Shown here one piece after another: positions 44,351 through 56,072 of a stretch of DNA of 64,000 nucleotides; the first letter of the stretch is position 1; each line of letters starts with the position of its first letter. The translations under genes were made by a program, and so were the position numbers. The notes beneath the pieces were generated by a model that was not told the origin of the DNA, searched no databases, and was given only the letters and a program-made list of their open reading frames with translations. Origin of the DNA: Myxococcales bacterium (GTDB taxonomy: Bacteria; Myxococcota_A; Polyangia; Polyangiales; Ga0077539); contig JAUSAZ010000177.1 of NCBI GenBank assembly GCA_030652255.1, positions 1 through 64,000 of the forward strand. Reading direction: 5' to 3'.

Positions 44351-45439
44351 TCAGCGCCGGGGCGGGGGGCGGGTGTAGCGGCCGCCGCGCGGGCGGGCGA
44401 GCCGGAGGCGCTCGCGGACGGCCTCGCGCTGGCGCTCCTTGTACTCGTGGTGCGACGCGGCGCCGGTGTCGTTCATGCTGTCGGTCACCTGGTCGACGAT
44501 CTGGAACTCGGTGAGCACGAAGACCACCGGGCCGAGGGAGCGCACGTTCTCCGGCGCGCGGTCGAGCACCTCGCGCGGGAGGCGCACCGGGAGGTCGACC
44601 ACGAAATGGATCACGCGGTAGCTCGGGGCGCTGAAGCGGTTGTCGACCAGCTGGGCCACCGCGTCCTTGCGGATGTGCGAGTCGGGGTGGTCGAAGAGGG
44701 CGCCGAGGCTCGGGTGCTTCGCGACGAGCTCGCGCGGGTTGACGAGGGTGTTCTTGCTCTCGTTGGGCAGCACGTAGTTGAAGGGAAACAGCCGCCGGGA
44801 GAGGTAGTTGAGCACCGGCAGCACGTCGTCGGGGCCGCGGGTCACGATGCGGAAGCGCAGCTTGTCGTAGATCTGCGCGGCGATGGTCTCGCTCTTGGAG
44901 AGGAGCTTCGTGTAGAGCGAGTCGCGCGTCTTGCGGCCGCCCTTGAACTGCACGATGGGCAGGCCCGACGAGAGCATCTCGCCCATCACCCGGAAGATCT
45001 TCGCCTCCACGAGCTGGAACACCTGCGCGTCGGAGAGGGGCAGGGAGAAGAGCAGCTCGCGGCCCTGCAGGTGGTGGATGATGTGCATGACCTTGAGGAT
45101 CACGCAGGCGCACACCTGCCGGTGTCCGCGGCCCGAGGCGACGCGGAGGAGGGACTCGACGGAGCCCGACTCGATGGGCGCGGGGATGGGGTACTCGTAG
45201 TTGCGCCGCAGGTAGTCGATGGCCTCGCGCTTGATGGCGTCGAGGCGCTCGGCGTCCTGCGGGTCCTCCGGGTGGAACTCCTGCACGCGCAGGAACTCCT
45301 CGGCGTCGTAGCGGTCGCCCAGGTGGAGGCGCCGCCAATCGATCGCGGAGTCGCCGCGGAGGATGTTCCAGAGGGTGTCGAGGTCGCCGAGGGTGAACTC
45401 GTCGACGCTGCGAAATCCGATCGACCGGAGGTCGGACAT
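44351..45439 (-). CDS. RelA/SpoT synthetase-like protein, divergent
   Basis: The 362-residue product has no close name that I can prove; it may belong to a Myxococcota family known only as conserved hypothetical. Its central part lines up with (p)ppGpp synthetase motifs: a basic RKTRDSLYTKLLSK start (169-182), Asp192 in YDKLRFRIV, Tyr274/His278 in SYRVIHF (GYQSLH-like), Glu311 in TEFQI (EVQIRT-like) and a closing GAASHHEYK (328-334; GVAAHWKYK-like). The N-terminal 165 residues are helical and lack an HD hydrolase motif. It may make an alarmone-like nucleotide or transfer nucleotides to another substrate. No TGS or ACT domain is present. Confidence 0.7.
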   Translation of the reverse strand: MSDLRSIGFRSVDEFTLGDLDTLWNILRGDSAIDWRRLHLGDRYDAEEFLRVQEFHPEDPQDAERLDAIKREAIDYLRRNYEYPIPAPIESGSVESLLRVASGRGHRQVCACVILKVMHIIHHLQGRELLFSLPLSDAQVFQLVEAKIFRVMGEMLSSGLPIVQFKGGRKTRDSLYTKLLSKSETIAAQIYDKLRFRIVTRGPDDVLPVLNYLSRRLFPFNYVLPNESKNTLVNPRELVAKHPSLGALFDHPDSHIRKDAVAQLVDNRFSAPSYRVIHFVVDLPVRLPREVLDRAPENVRSLGPVVFVLTEFQIVDQVTDSMNDTGAASHHEYKERQREAVRERLRLARPRGGRYTRPPPRR

Positions 45440-45462
45440 TCGGCAGACCGGGGGGGGGTAGG

Positions 45463-45666
45463 TCAGCCGTGGGCGCTGGTCGAGGCGGTGGTCACCTCTG
45501 CGGCGCTGCTCTGCGGCGCGCGCTGGCGGCCCAGCTGAAGCGTTCCGACGAAGAGCCCGAGGGTCAGCACGAGCGCCGTGGCGTTGCCCACCATCGCATG
45601 CTCGCAGCCCGCCACGGACATCGCCGCCACCATCAACCACGCCGCCTGGGACTGTGCCTTCGACAT
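45463..45666 (-). CDS. Small membrane protein
   Basis: The ATG at 45666 gives 67 residues; GGAGAG lies about 9 bases upstream. Two hydrophobic stretches (AAWLMVAAMSVAGC at 8-21 and ATALVLTLGLFVGTL at 29-43) predict two short membrane segments or a helical hairpin, followed by a Ser/Thr/Ala tail. The longer frame upstream is out of keeping with a membrane protein and overlaps the ParA promoter region. It ends 24 bp before the RelA/SpoT-like gene on the same strand, so the two may be co-transcribed. No function is known. Confidence 0.55.
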   Translation of the reverse strand: MSKAQSQAAWLMVAAMSVAGCEHAMVGNATALVLTLGLFVGTLQLGRQRAPQSSAAEVTTASTSAHG

Positions 45667-45880
45667 CTTCAGGGTCTCTCCGCAACGCGAGCGAAACAGG
45701 TATTTCGTCGTCGATCCGACGATGGATCTCCGTAAGCCAATCTGAAGAGCCAAGGCAAAGCGCGGGCAACTTTTAGTCGGGAGCCCGCCCCGACCGCAAC
45801 CCAAAACGGCGCCCCGCTTCGATGGCGGGCGGACAGAAGCTTGACCGTGTGTGGTCGCGTGTGCGGAGGTCCCGGCACCT

Positions 45881-46735
45881 ATGGCATCCCCACACCTCAT
45901 CGCGGTCGCGAATCAGAAGGGCGGCGTCGGCAAGACGACCACGGCGGTCAACCTCGCGGCGGGCTTCGCCCAGCGTGGTCTGAAGACCCTGCTCGTCGAC
46001 CTCGACATCCAGGGGAGCGCGAGCGCGTGCCTCGGCATGACGCCGGCGGAGGGAGCGGTCGACGTCGCGCGGGTGCTCATGGAGGACCGGGCGCTCGACG
46101 CCGCGGTGGTGCCCACCCGCATCGACAACCTGTCGCTCGCGCCCGCGGGCGAGGCGATGGCCCTCGTCGACCTGCACCTCGCGTCGGCCTTCGGCCGCGA
46201 GCGGGTGTTCGAGCGCACGCTGCGCTGCCCCGCGGTGCAGGCCATGGACGTCGTGGTCATCGACACGGCGCCGTACCTCGGGCTGCTCACCGTGAACGCG
46301 CTGGTCGCGGCGCAGAAGGTGTTGATCCCCGTCTCGTGCGAGTACCTCCCGATGCTGGGGCTCAAGCTGCTCGGCGACACGCTCGCCCGGCTGCGCGACC
46401 GCGCCGGGGCGAAGGCGGAGGTGCTCGGCTACCTGCTGACCATGGTCGACCGCCGCGAGCGCATCACCGCGGAGGTCGAGGAGCTGCTGCGCGCCCGCTT
46501 CGGGGCGGAGGTCTTCGAGGGGGTGATCCGCGCGAACACCCACCACAAGGCGGCGCCCTCGCACCGGAAGACCATCTTCGAGCACGAGCCGGAGGGCGGT
46601 CGAGGGCGCGAGGACTACGAGGCCCTCACCGCCGAGGTGATGTCGCGCCTCGGTCTCATCGGCGTGCGCCGCAAGGCGCCGGTGCGGAGGGCGGCGGGCG
46701 CGCCCGCACCGAAGGTGAAGCGTCAAGCAGGTTGA
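45881..46735 (+). CDS. ParA-family ATPase, orphan
   Basis: The 284-residue protein has the deviant Walker A KGGVGKTT, the Walker A' region LVDLDIQGSASACLG, and VVVIDTAPYLGLLTVNALV with the Walker B Asp. It matches ParA/Soj proteins that partition DNA, position large complexes or regulate cell polarity. No parB or parS-like site is next to it, so a role in locating a membrane or cytoskeletal complex is as likely as DNA partition. The C-terminal 30 residues are basic (Arg/Lys/Ala-rich), unusual for ParA, and could bind DNA. An upstream in-frame ATG at 45851 is less likely. Confidence 0.88.
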   Translation: MASPHLIAVANQKGGVGKTTTAVNLAAGFAQRGLKTLLVDLDIQGSASACLGMTPAEGAVDVARVLMEDRALDAAVVPTRIDNLSLAPAGEAMALVDLHLASAFGRERVFERTLRCPAVQAMDVVVIDTAPYLGLLTVNALVAAQKVLIPVSCEYLPMLGLKLLGDTLARLRDRAGAKAEVLGYLLTMVDRRERITAEVEELLRARFGAEVFEGVIRANTHHKAAPSHRKTIFEHEPEGGRGREDYEALTAEVMSRLGLIGVRRKAPVRRAAGAPAPKVKRQAG

Positions 46736-46783
46736 TCACGCGCCGCGTCGGGCGGGAAGAATCAAAGGAGTGTGCGCGCGGGC

Positions 46784-46812
46784 TTGCAACAAGGGTCCGC
46801 GTTTCCTACGGT
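46784..46812 (+). promoter_or_regulatory. Candidate lon promoter close to the start codon
   Basis: TTGCAA (46784-46789) and TACGGT (46807-46812) are 17 bp apart. A start about 7 bp after the -10 box would fall at or near the GTG at 46822, which has no ribosome-binding site. The hexamers match the consensus only in part. Confidence 0.35.
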
Positions 46813-46821
46813 TCCCCCACT

Positions 46822-49242
<2,421 letters not shown>

Positions 49243-51562
49243 CCCGCCGCCCACGTCGCTCGCCGCCGCGCTCGCCGCGTCCTGGCGGGTGCGCGTGGCG
49301 GCGATCGCCTCCGTCGCCCTCGGCTTCGGCCTCTGGACCAACCACCTCACCGACCACGTCGGCTACGCATCGAGCCTCGCCGCGGGGCTCTTCGCCAGCA
49401 TCGCCGGCGCCGTGGTCGGGGTGCGCGTCGCCCAGCTCGCCCGCGGACACCGCGGCGCTGCGGTCGCCGTCGCGGCGGCGCTCGCGGCCCTCGCCCTGGC
49501 GCTCACCCCGCTGCTCGTCGTGCTCGCGCGCGCTGCCCTCGGGCCGGCGTGCGCGCCCGCGACCGGCGCCGTCTACGCGCTCCTCTTCGCGCTGCCCGGA
49601 CCCGTCCTGGCAGGCCTGCTCGGGGCCATCTTCGGCGCCGCCGTGCATCGCCGCGGGGTCGCCACGGCCGCCGCCGGGTTGCTCGTCCCGGCCTTCGTCG
49701 CGTGGAGCCTCGCGCGCTTCTACCTGACGCCGACCATCTTCGCCTTCGACCCCTTCTACGGCTTCTTCCCAGGCGCCATCTACGATGAGCGCGTTCCGCT
49801 CACGCTGGCGCACGTGACACATCGCCTGGGCACCGTCGGCTGGATCGTCGCCGCCGCGGCGCTGCTCGCCGGCGCCTGGGACGCAGCCTCCGGGCGGCTC
49901 TCGGCCTCCGCCCTCCGGGCTCGCGCCGCCTCGTGGCTGCCCCTCGCGCTCGGCGCGGCGATCGGCGCGGGCGTGTACGCGGCGGGGCCGCTCCTGGGAC
50001 ACCGGCACGATGCGGGGGACATCGCCCGCGCCCTCGAGCGACGAACGACCTCGCGCCGATGCGTGGTGCTGTACGACCGCTCCATCGACGCCCACCAGGC
50101 GGCGCTCACCGCGCGCGACTGCGACGTCCGCGTGGCCCAGCACGAGGACACCTTCGGCGTGCGGCAGCGAGCGCCGATCACCGTGTTCCTCTTCGCCAGC
50201 GCCGCGCAGAAGCGCGAGCTCATGGGCGCGGCGGACACGTACATCGCGAAGCCCTGGCGCAACGAGGTGTACCTCCAGTACGCGCCGTTTCCGCACCCGG
50301 TGCTGAAGCACGAGCTCGCGCACGTGGTCGCCGGGGTGATGGCCGACGGGCCCTTCCATGTGACGGCGGTCGGTCGCTGGATGCCCGCGCCGGGGTTGAT
50401 CGAGGGCGCCGCGGTGGCGGCGGCGTGGGAGGGCGAAGGCGACGCGAGCCCGCACCAGTGGTCGCGCGCGATGATGGAGGCGGGGCTCACGCCCTCCGTG
50501 GCGTCGCTGACGGGCCTCGGGTTCTTCGCGGCCTCGTCGGGGCGGGCGTACACCGCGGCGGGCTCCTTCTGCCGCTGGCTCATCGACACCCACGGGGCCG
50601 CGCGCTTCCGTCGCTTCTACCGCGACGCCGACGCCCTCGCGGCGTACGGCGAGTCGCTGCCGGCGCTCGAGGCGCGCTGGCACGCCTTCCTGCGCGGCGT
50701 TCCGACGCCGGAGAGCGTGCTCGCGCGGGCGCGGACGCGCTTTCGACGTGCGTCGGTGTTCGGCCGCACCTGCCCGCTGCTGCTCGAAGACCTCAGCCGG
50801 GACGCGGCGGCGCACCTCGACGCGGGTGACCTAGTCGCAGCCGAGCGCGTGCTGCGCGCGCTGGTCCGCCACGACCCGACCGACCTCCGCACGAGGCTGC
50901 TGCTGGCGGTGTCGAGGGTGCGCGCGGGTGATCTCCCGGGCGCGGCCACGGTAGCCGTGGAGGCCGAAGGCGCGCTCGGACCGGCGGCGGGGCAGCGGGT
51001 CCGGTCGCAGGTGGCGGACCAGGTGTGGCGCTGGCGAGGCGCGGCGGCGGCGCGGCCCTTCTACGACGCGCTCGACCCCGCGACCCTCGATGAGGACGAG
51101 GCGCGCACGCTGATCATCAAGCGGGCGATGATCGACCGCGGCGGCCCACTGGCGGAGACCTTCCGCGACCTCCTCATCGGGCGGGGCGAGCTCGACCCGT
51201 CGCCGACCAGCGCGATGGCGCGGCTCAGCCTCGATCCGCAGGCCTCCAGCGACCCGTGGGCGGCCTACCTCGCCGGCCGACAGCTCTTCCTGGGGGAGCG
51301 CTTCGGACCGGCGCTCGAGTCGCTGCGCGTGGGCGACGTCGCATCCCTCGGCGAGGCCCGCGTGCTCGCGGAGGTGCAGCGCATGAGGGCCATCGCGCTC
51401 TATCGCAGCGGCGAACCCACCGAGGCCGCGGCCACGTTCTCGGCCCTCGCGGAGGACCAGAGCCGCCCGACGGGCGCACGCGACACGGCCCGCGACTGGC
51501 TCGATCGCATCCGGCGCGAGTCGACGCTGCGCTGAGGGGACACCGACCGGGGACGGCGGGGC

Positions 51563-51721
51563 AGAGTGTGTCTGACCCTGTTTCTCAGCGAACTCGCATC
51601 AGATCCGCGTCGCCCTGCGGCGTCCGCTCTCCCTTGCGTAGCAGGGGCTACGCGCGGTCGAGCGTCCTTGCAGAGCTCGCGGCTCTTCGCGATTTCACCA
51701 AGAAAAGGGCAGACACACTCT
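51563..51721. repeat. Inverted-repeat element, MITE/REP-like, 159 bp
   Basis: AGAGTGTGTCTG at 51563-51574 is matched by its exact inverse at 51710-51721. With mismatches the match extends inward to about 35 bp (CCCT-TTCT, then GAA-TCGC). The ends enclose about 85 bp without a gene. TGTGTCTG-(A)CCC-TTTTCT ends are known from small transposable repeats mobilised by REP-associated (RAYT) transposases in related genomes, so this may be such an element. Its right edge meets the stop codon of the MATE gene. It is the only copy in this window. Confidence 0.65.
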
Positions 51722-53067
51722 CAGACCTTCACCCGCGCCCAGCGTCCGAGCTGCCAGCGCCACGAGGCGAGCGCCGCGCGGAGGATCCAGTCGCAGCCAC
51801 TCCCCAGCCAGACCCCGGCGAGGCCGAGGTGCAGGCCCCGCACGAAGAAGAGCGTCGCCGCGATGCGCACGACGAAGGACCCCAGCACGGCGATGCCGAA
51901 GGCCTCGCGGGTCGCACCGGCGCCGCGCAGCGACTGGAGCAGCACGATGGAGAGCACCATCGGCACCTGGACGAAGGCCCCGGGCAGCATCGCGCGCACC
52001 CCCTCGCGGATCGCCGCGGGATCGTCGAGGAACACCCGGAGCAGGCGCTCGGCGCCGATGTAGAGGCACACCGCCACGACCGAGATGAGCGCGGCGGACG
52101 TGCCCGCAGCGATCCACCCGGCGCGGCGGGCTCCGCCGGGGTCGCCGGCGCCGAGGCGCTGCGCGACGCGTGAGCCCGCCGCGACGCCGAAGCCGTCCGC
52201 CGAGAGGAACGACACGCTCTCGAGCGAGAGCAGCGCCTGGTGCGCGGCCATCGCGACGGGCCCGAGGCCGTTGGTGATGCGGACGTAGACGAGGTAGCCC
52301 GTGTGGTAGAGCGTGCGCTCGCCGAAGGCGCCCCAGGAGACGCGGAGCACCCGGCGCATGCCGGCGCGCACGTCGAGCGGCCCGTCGGCGCGGAGGCTCA
52401 CGAGCCGATCGCGGCGGGAGAGCGCGGCGAGGGAGAGGGCAGCCTCGAGCGCGAGGGCGGAGACGTTGGCGATGGCGGCGCCGCGCGCCCCGAGCCGCGG
52501 GAGCCCGAAGCGACCGAAGATGAGCACCGCGTTGAGGGCGAGGTTGACGGCGTTGGTGGCGATCGCGATGGCGAGCGGCGTGCGCGTGTCGCCGCCCGCC
52601 TGGAGGGCCTGGGTGCACACCATCGCCACGAAGAGCAGCGGCATCGCCGGGAGCACCACGCCGAGGTAGCGCGCGGCCTCGCCCCGCACCGCGGCCGACG
52701 CGCCGCCGCCGAGGACGTCGACGAGGGGGTGGAGGCCGAGCGCCGAGACGCCGCCGACGAGGAGCCCGAGGGCCAGCGCGGGCACGAGGCTGCCGTAGAG
52801 GGCGCTGGCGGCGAGGCGGCGGTCGCCCGCGCCGACCGCGCGGCCGATGACCGCGAGGGTGCCGACGCCGAAGGCGCCGAAGACCGACTGGAGCGTCCAG
52901 GTGAGGGGCCCGGCGATCTGCATGGCGGCGAGGGCCGCGGCGCTGTGGTGCCCGAGGAAGAAGCGATCGGCGAGGAAGACGAGGGTCTGGAGGAGCGACT
53001 GGGCCACCGCGGGGAGCGCGAGGGCGAGGGTGACGCGGAGGTCGTCTCGGAGGGCGGGGCGGTGCAC
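51721..53067 (-). CDS. MATE-family multidrug/metabolite efflux transporter
   Basis: The GTG at 53067 gives 448 residues, the usual MATE length; a GTG at 53097 or ATG at 53175 are alternatives. The protein has twelve membrane helices in two similar halves and starts with LRVTLALALPAVAQSLLQTLVFLADRFFLG in pieces typical of the family (helix 1 with VFLADRFFLG). MATE proteins export cationic drugs or metabolites using a Na+ or H+ gradient. The C-terminus (WARVKV) ends exactly at an inverted-repeat element, which supplies the stop codon, so the last few residues may have been changed by insertion. Confidence 0.88.
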   Translation of the reverse strand: MHRPALRDDLRVTLALALPAVAQSLLQTLVFLADRFFLGHHSAAALAAMQIAGPLTWTLQSVFGAFGVGTLAVIGRAVGAGDRRLAASALYGSLVPALALGLLVGGVSALGLHPLVDVLGGGASAAVRGEAARYLGVVLPAMPLLFVAMVCTQALQAGGDTRTPLAIAIATNAVNLALNAVLIFGRFGLPRLGARGAAIANVSALALEAALSLAALSRRDRLVSLRADGPLDVRAGMRRVLRVSWGAFGERTLYHTGYLVYVRITNGLGPVAMAAHQALLSLESVSFLSADGFGVAAGSRVAQRLGAGDPGGARRAGWIAAGTSAALISVVAVCLYIGAERLLRVFLDDPAAIREGVRAMLPGAFVQVPMVLSIVLLQSLRGAGATREAFGIAVLGSFVVRIAATLFFVRGLHLGLAGVWLGSGCDWILRAALASWRWQLGRWARVKV

Positions 53068-53227
53068 GGCGGTGTCCGGGGAGGGAGCGCGCGGCACTCT
53101 ACGCGAGGCGGGGCGACGGTGGGCTTTGCACTTCTTCACACGGGCCCCGGGGGGAGCTTCACAGAGCGTCGTCATCCTCGTCTTCGGCGGCGAGCAGTGC
53201 GCTCCCGCGGACGAGGAGAGACGAACC

Positions 53228-53770
53228 ATGTTGGGATTCATCGTTGGTACCGCGTGCCTGATCGGGCTCATCAGCACGCTACGGCGCGGTCGCTGCGGTC
53301 ACGGGGGGTGCGGCGGCGGTCGCTGCGGCGGCGGTCGCTGGGGCCGCGACGAGCACGGCCACGGACCTTGGGGCCGGCACGGCGGCGGTCGCTGGGACGA
53401 CGGGGCCGCGCTGCGCTTCATGCTGCGCCCGCTCTTCGAGCGCCTCGCGACGACGCCGGGGCAGGAGCGGGTGATCCTCGACGCCGCGGAGGCGATGCGG
53501 GCGAGGGTGGCGGCCTCGAAGGACGCGCTGCGGGCGACGGCGGGGGACGCGGCGAAGGCGTTCCGCGGTGAGCGCTTCGACGAGGGGGTGATGGGCGAGT
53601 CGTTCGCGAAGCAGGACGAGGCGCTGGAGGCCACGCAGAAGGCGGTCTTCGAGGCGCTCCAGAAGGTGCACGACGCGCTCGACGAGCGGCAGCGGCGCGA
53701 CTTCGCCGACCACATCGAGCGCTTCACCGGCGCCGCGGGCCGCTGGGGCCGCGGGCCGTACCGGGCGTAG
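53228..53770 (+). CDS. Spy/CpxP-like periplasmic stress protein
   Basis: The 180-residue product has an N-terminal hydrophobic segment (GFIVGTACLIGLI), a Gly/His/Arg/Cys-rich stretch (HGHGPWGRHGGGRW) that could bind metal, and a helical region (about 70-170) with the family pattern of periplasmic heavy-metal sensors, ending DERQRRDFADHIERF, as in LTxxQRxxF motifs of Spy/CpxP. The ATG has GAGGAGAG upstream. It is followed by a small exported protein and a two-component system, so it may be the stress sensor or effector of that system. The His-rich part suggests metal stress. Confidence 0.7.
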   Translation: MLGFIVGTACLIGLISTLRRGRCGHGGCGGGRCGGGRWGRDEHGHGPWGRHGGGRWDDGAALRFMLRPLFERLATTPGQERVILDAAEAMRARVAASKDALRATAGDAAKAFRGERFDEGVMGESFAKQDEALEATQKAVFEALQKVHDALDERQRRDFADHIERFTGAAGRWGRGPYRA

Positions 53771-53799
53771 CGGCACAGGGCAGCCAAAGGAGGATGAAC

Positions 53800-53982
53800 A
53801 TGCGACGAAACGTGAAGATTCTGGTGCTGGGCCTCGGGGTGGTGATGGGCTACGGGTCGGCCTTCGCCGGGATGTGCGCCCACCGGCACCGGCGGGAGTC
53901 CCTCGAGCGCCACGTGGCGCGGGTGTGCGTCGAGGCGGCGCGTAACCCCAACGCGGCGCCCGCCCCGCCGCCGCGCTGGTAG
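53800..53982 (+). CDS. Small exported or membrane-anchored protein
   Basis: The ATG at 53800 is 6 bases after AAAGGAGG; the ATG at 53794 abuts that site and is too close to use it. The 60-residue product has a signal-like segment (VKILVLGLGVVMGYGSAFAG) followed by a basic, Arg/His-rich mature part (CAHRHRRESLERH) with a Cys near the cleavage site, and a Pro/Ala tail. Cleavage after AFA would leave about 35 residues. It lies 29 bp after the Spy-like gene and 16 bp before the response regulator. The function is unknown. Confidence 0.7.
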   Translation: MRRNVKILVLGLGVVMGYGSAFAGMCAHRHRRESLERHVARVCVEAARNPNAAPAPPPRW

Positions 53983-53998
53983 TCTCCGCGGAGACAGC

Positions 53999-54688
53999 GT
54001 GACCATCCGCGTGCTCCACATCGACGACGACGCCCGCTTCGCCGAGCTCGTGGCGAGCTACCTCTCCCAGAACGGGATGGTGGTGAGCCACGCGCCCGAC
54101 GGCGGCCGCGGCCTCGCGATGCTGGAGCGCGCGGACATCGACGCGGTGCTCCTCGACGTGATGATGCCGGGCATCGACGGCCTCGAGGTGTGCCGGCGCA
54201 TCCGCGCGAAGCGCAACGTCCCCATCGTGATGCTCACCGCCAAGGGCGATGAGACCGACCGCATCGTGGGCCTCGAGCTCGGGGCCGACGACTACCTCCC
54301 GAAGCCCTGCTCACCCCGCGAGCTGCTGGCCCGCCTGCGCGCGGTGCTCCGGCGCGCCCAGCCCGAGGCGCTGGCCGACCGGCTCGTCGCGGGACGCATC
54401 AGCATCGACGTGCCGGGGCGCGAGGTGAAGGTCGACGAGCGCCGGGTCGAGCTGACGGGGCTGGAGTTCGACCTCCTGGTCGCGCTCGCCAGGAAGGCGG
54501 GGAGGGTGGTGTCCCGGGAGTCCCTACTCGCGGGCGCCGGGCGCGACGATGTGAACATCGGCGAGCGCGCGGTCGACGTCCACGTGTCGCACCTGCGACA
54601 GAAGCTCGGCGACGATCCGCGGTCGCCCACGATGATCCGCACCATCCGGGGCGTCGGGTACGCGCTGCTCCGCGAAGGCGACGCCTGA
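53999..54688 (+). CDS. OmpR/CpxR-family response regulator
   Basis: The 229-residue protein has a receiver domain (1-118) with acidic pocket Asp9/Asp10, phosphorylation site Asp53 (LLDVMMPGIDG), Thr in MLTAKGD and Lys in YLPKP, followed by an OmpR-type winged helix (about 130-227: EVKVDERRVELTGLEFDLL, VSRESLLA, VDVHVSHLRQKLGDDP, IRTIRGVGYALL). The kinase is encoded 4 bp downstream. With the upstream Spy-like gene the set resembles the Cpx envelope-stress system, so it may control the small exported genes around it. Confidence 0.93.
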   Translation: MTIRVLHIDDDARFAELVASYLSQNGMVVSHAPDGGRGLAMLERADIDAVLLDVMMPGIDGLEVCRRIRAKRNVPIVMLTAKGDETDRIVGLELGADDYLPKPCSPRELLARLRAVLRRAQPEALADRLVAGRISIDVPGREVKVDERRVELTGLEFDLLVALARKAGRVVSRESLLAGAGRDDVNIGERAVDVHVSHLRQKLGDDPRSPTMIRTIRGVGYALLREGDA

Positions 54689-54692
54689 GGCC

Positions 54693-56072
54693 GTGCGCGA
54701 CCGCAGACGCCAGCACGGCGCGAGCGACCCGTGCGGACCGCCCCCGAAGCGGCGCAGCGCGGTCTGGTGGTACCTCACGTCGCGGCTCCAGCGGCGGCTC
54801 TTCTTCGCCTTCGGCGCGGTGATCCTGGTGACCGGCCTCGTGGCCTCGGTGGTCACCGGGCTGCTGAGCGAGCGCGGCGGATGGCGGGCCCAGCGCGTGC
54901 GCCTGGAGCGCTTCGCGGGCGCCCGCTTCGCGGAGGTCTGGCACGACCCGGGGGACCGCGCGCGCCTCGCCGCCTCGGTGGCCGATGAGCTGCGGATGCG
55001 GGTCGAGCTGCGCGACACCGCGGGCGCGACGCTGCTGCTGCGAGCGCCGGTCGGGGTGGCGGCGACGCGCTGTCCACGCCCCACCCTGCGGGCGCGCGTG
55101 GCGGCGCCGGGCGGAGCCGTGGTGGGCGAGGCGCGCTTCTGCAGCGTCGACCCCTCCTGGGGGGGCGGGCGCACGGCGCTGCTCGTCCTCGCGGTGCTCG
55201 CGGTGATCTGGCGCATGGCGGGCGGCATCGCGCGGCGGATGGCGCGGCCGCTCGATGATCTGGTCGAGGTGGTGCGCGACATCGGCGACGGGCGCCTCGA
55301 CCGCCGGGCGCGCCTTCCCACGCACGGTCGCAGCGAGCTCGGGCTCCTGGCGCGCGTGGTCAACGACATGGCCGCGCGCATCGAGGCCCAGGTGGCCGCG
55401 CAGCGAGAGCTCCTCGCGGCGGTCTCGCACGAGCTCCGGTCGCCGCTGGCTCGCGTGCGATTCCTGCTCGAGACGGCCCGCGACGACGGCGCCGACGCCG
55501 GGGCGCGGGCGGCGGCCATCTCCGAGGTGGAGGACGAGCTCGTCGGCATCGACGCGCTGGTGGGCGACCTCCTGGCGAGCTCGCGCATGGACTTCCAGGC
55601 CTTGCAGCGGGTGCGCCTCGACGCGACGGAGGTCGCGAGCCGCGCGCTCTCGAAGGCGGGCGTCGACCTCGCGGCGCTCGACGCGCCCGACGAGGTGCTG
55701 ACGATCGTCGGCGACGCCACGCTGCTCACGACGGCGCTGGTGAACCTCATCGGCAACGCCCAGCGCCACGGGGGAGGCGTCCGCGCGCTGCGGGTGCGGA
55801 GGGTCGGATCGCTCGTGCGCTTCGAGGTCGAAGACCCGGGCGGGGGAATCCCCGACGACGAGCTCCCGCGCATCTTCGAGCCCTTCTACCGCGGCGCGGG
55901 GGCGGGGCGTCGCGCGGGGGCGGGCCTCGGCCTCGCGCTGGTGCGGCGCATCGCGGCCTCGCACGGCGGCGAGGTGTGGGCGGCCAACCTTTCGGGCGGC
56001 GGAGGCGCGTGCGTGGGGTTCTCCGTCGCGTGCGAGGCGCAGTCCGCGGGTGTAGCTTCCCCGCAACGATGA
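54693..56072 (+). CDS. Sensor histidine kinase, partner of the OmpR-type regulator
   Basis: The GTG at 54693 gives 459 residues. There are two membrane helices (about 35-58 and 152-170) around a periplasmic loop of about 95 residues with three Cys (ATRCPRPT, FCSVDPS and an N-terminal one), then a HAMP domain (172-225), a HisKA domain with His246 in SHELRSPLARV, and an HATPase domain with N-box NLIGNAQRHG, G1 DPGGGIPDDE and G2 GAGLGLALV. It senses an unknown envelope signal, perhaps metal or misfolding. The next gene starts inside its stop codon. Confidence 0.93.
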   Translation: MRDRRRQHGASDPCGPPPKRRSAVWWYLTSRLQRRLFFAFGAVILVTGLVASVVTGLLSERGGWRAQRVRLERFAGARFAEVWHDPGDRARLAASVADELRMRVELRDTAGATLLLRAPVGVAATRCPRPTLRARVAAPGGAVVGEARFCSVDPSWGGGRTALLVLAVLAVIWRMAGGIARRMARPLDDLVEVVRDIGDGRLDRRARLPTHGRSELGLLARVVNDMAARIEAQVAAQRELLAAVSHELRSPLARVRFLLETARDDGADAGARAAAISEVEDELVGIDALVGDLLASSRMDFQALQRVRLDATEVASRALSKAGVDLAALDAPDEVLTIVGDATLLTTALVNLIGNAQRHGGGVRALRVRRVGSLVRFEVEDPGGGIPDDELPRIFEPFYRGAGAGRRAGAGLGLALVRRIAASHGGEVWAANLSGGGGACVGFSVACEAQSAGVASPQR

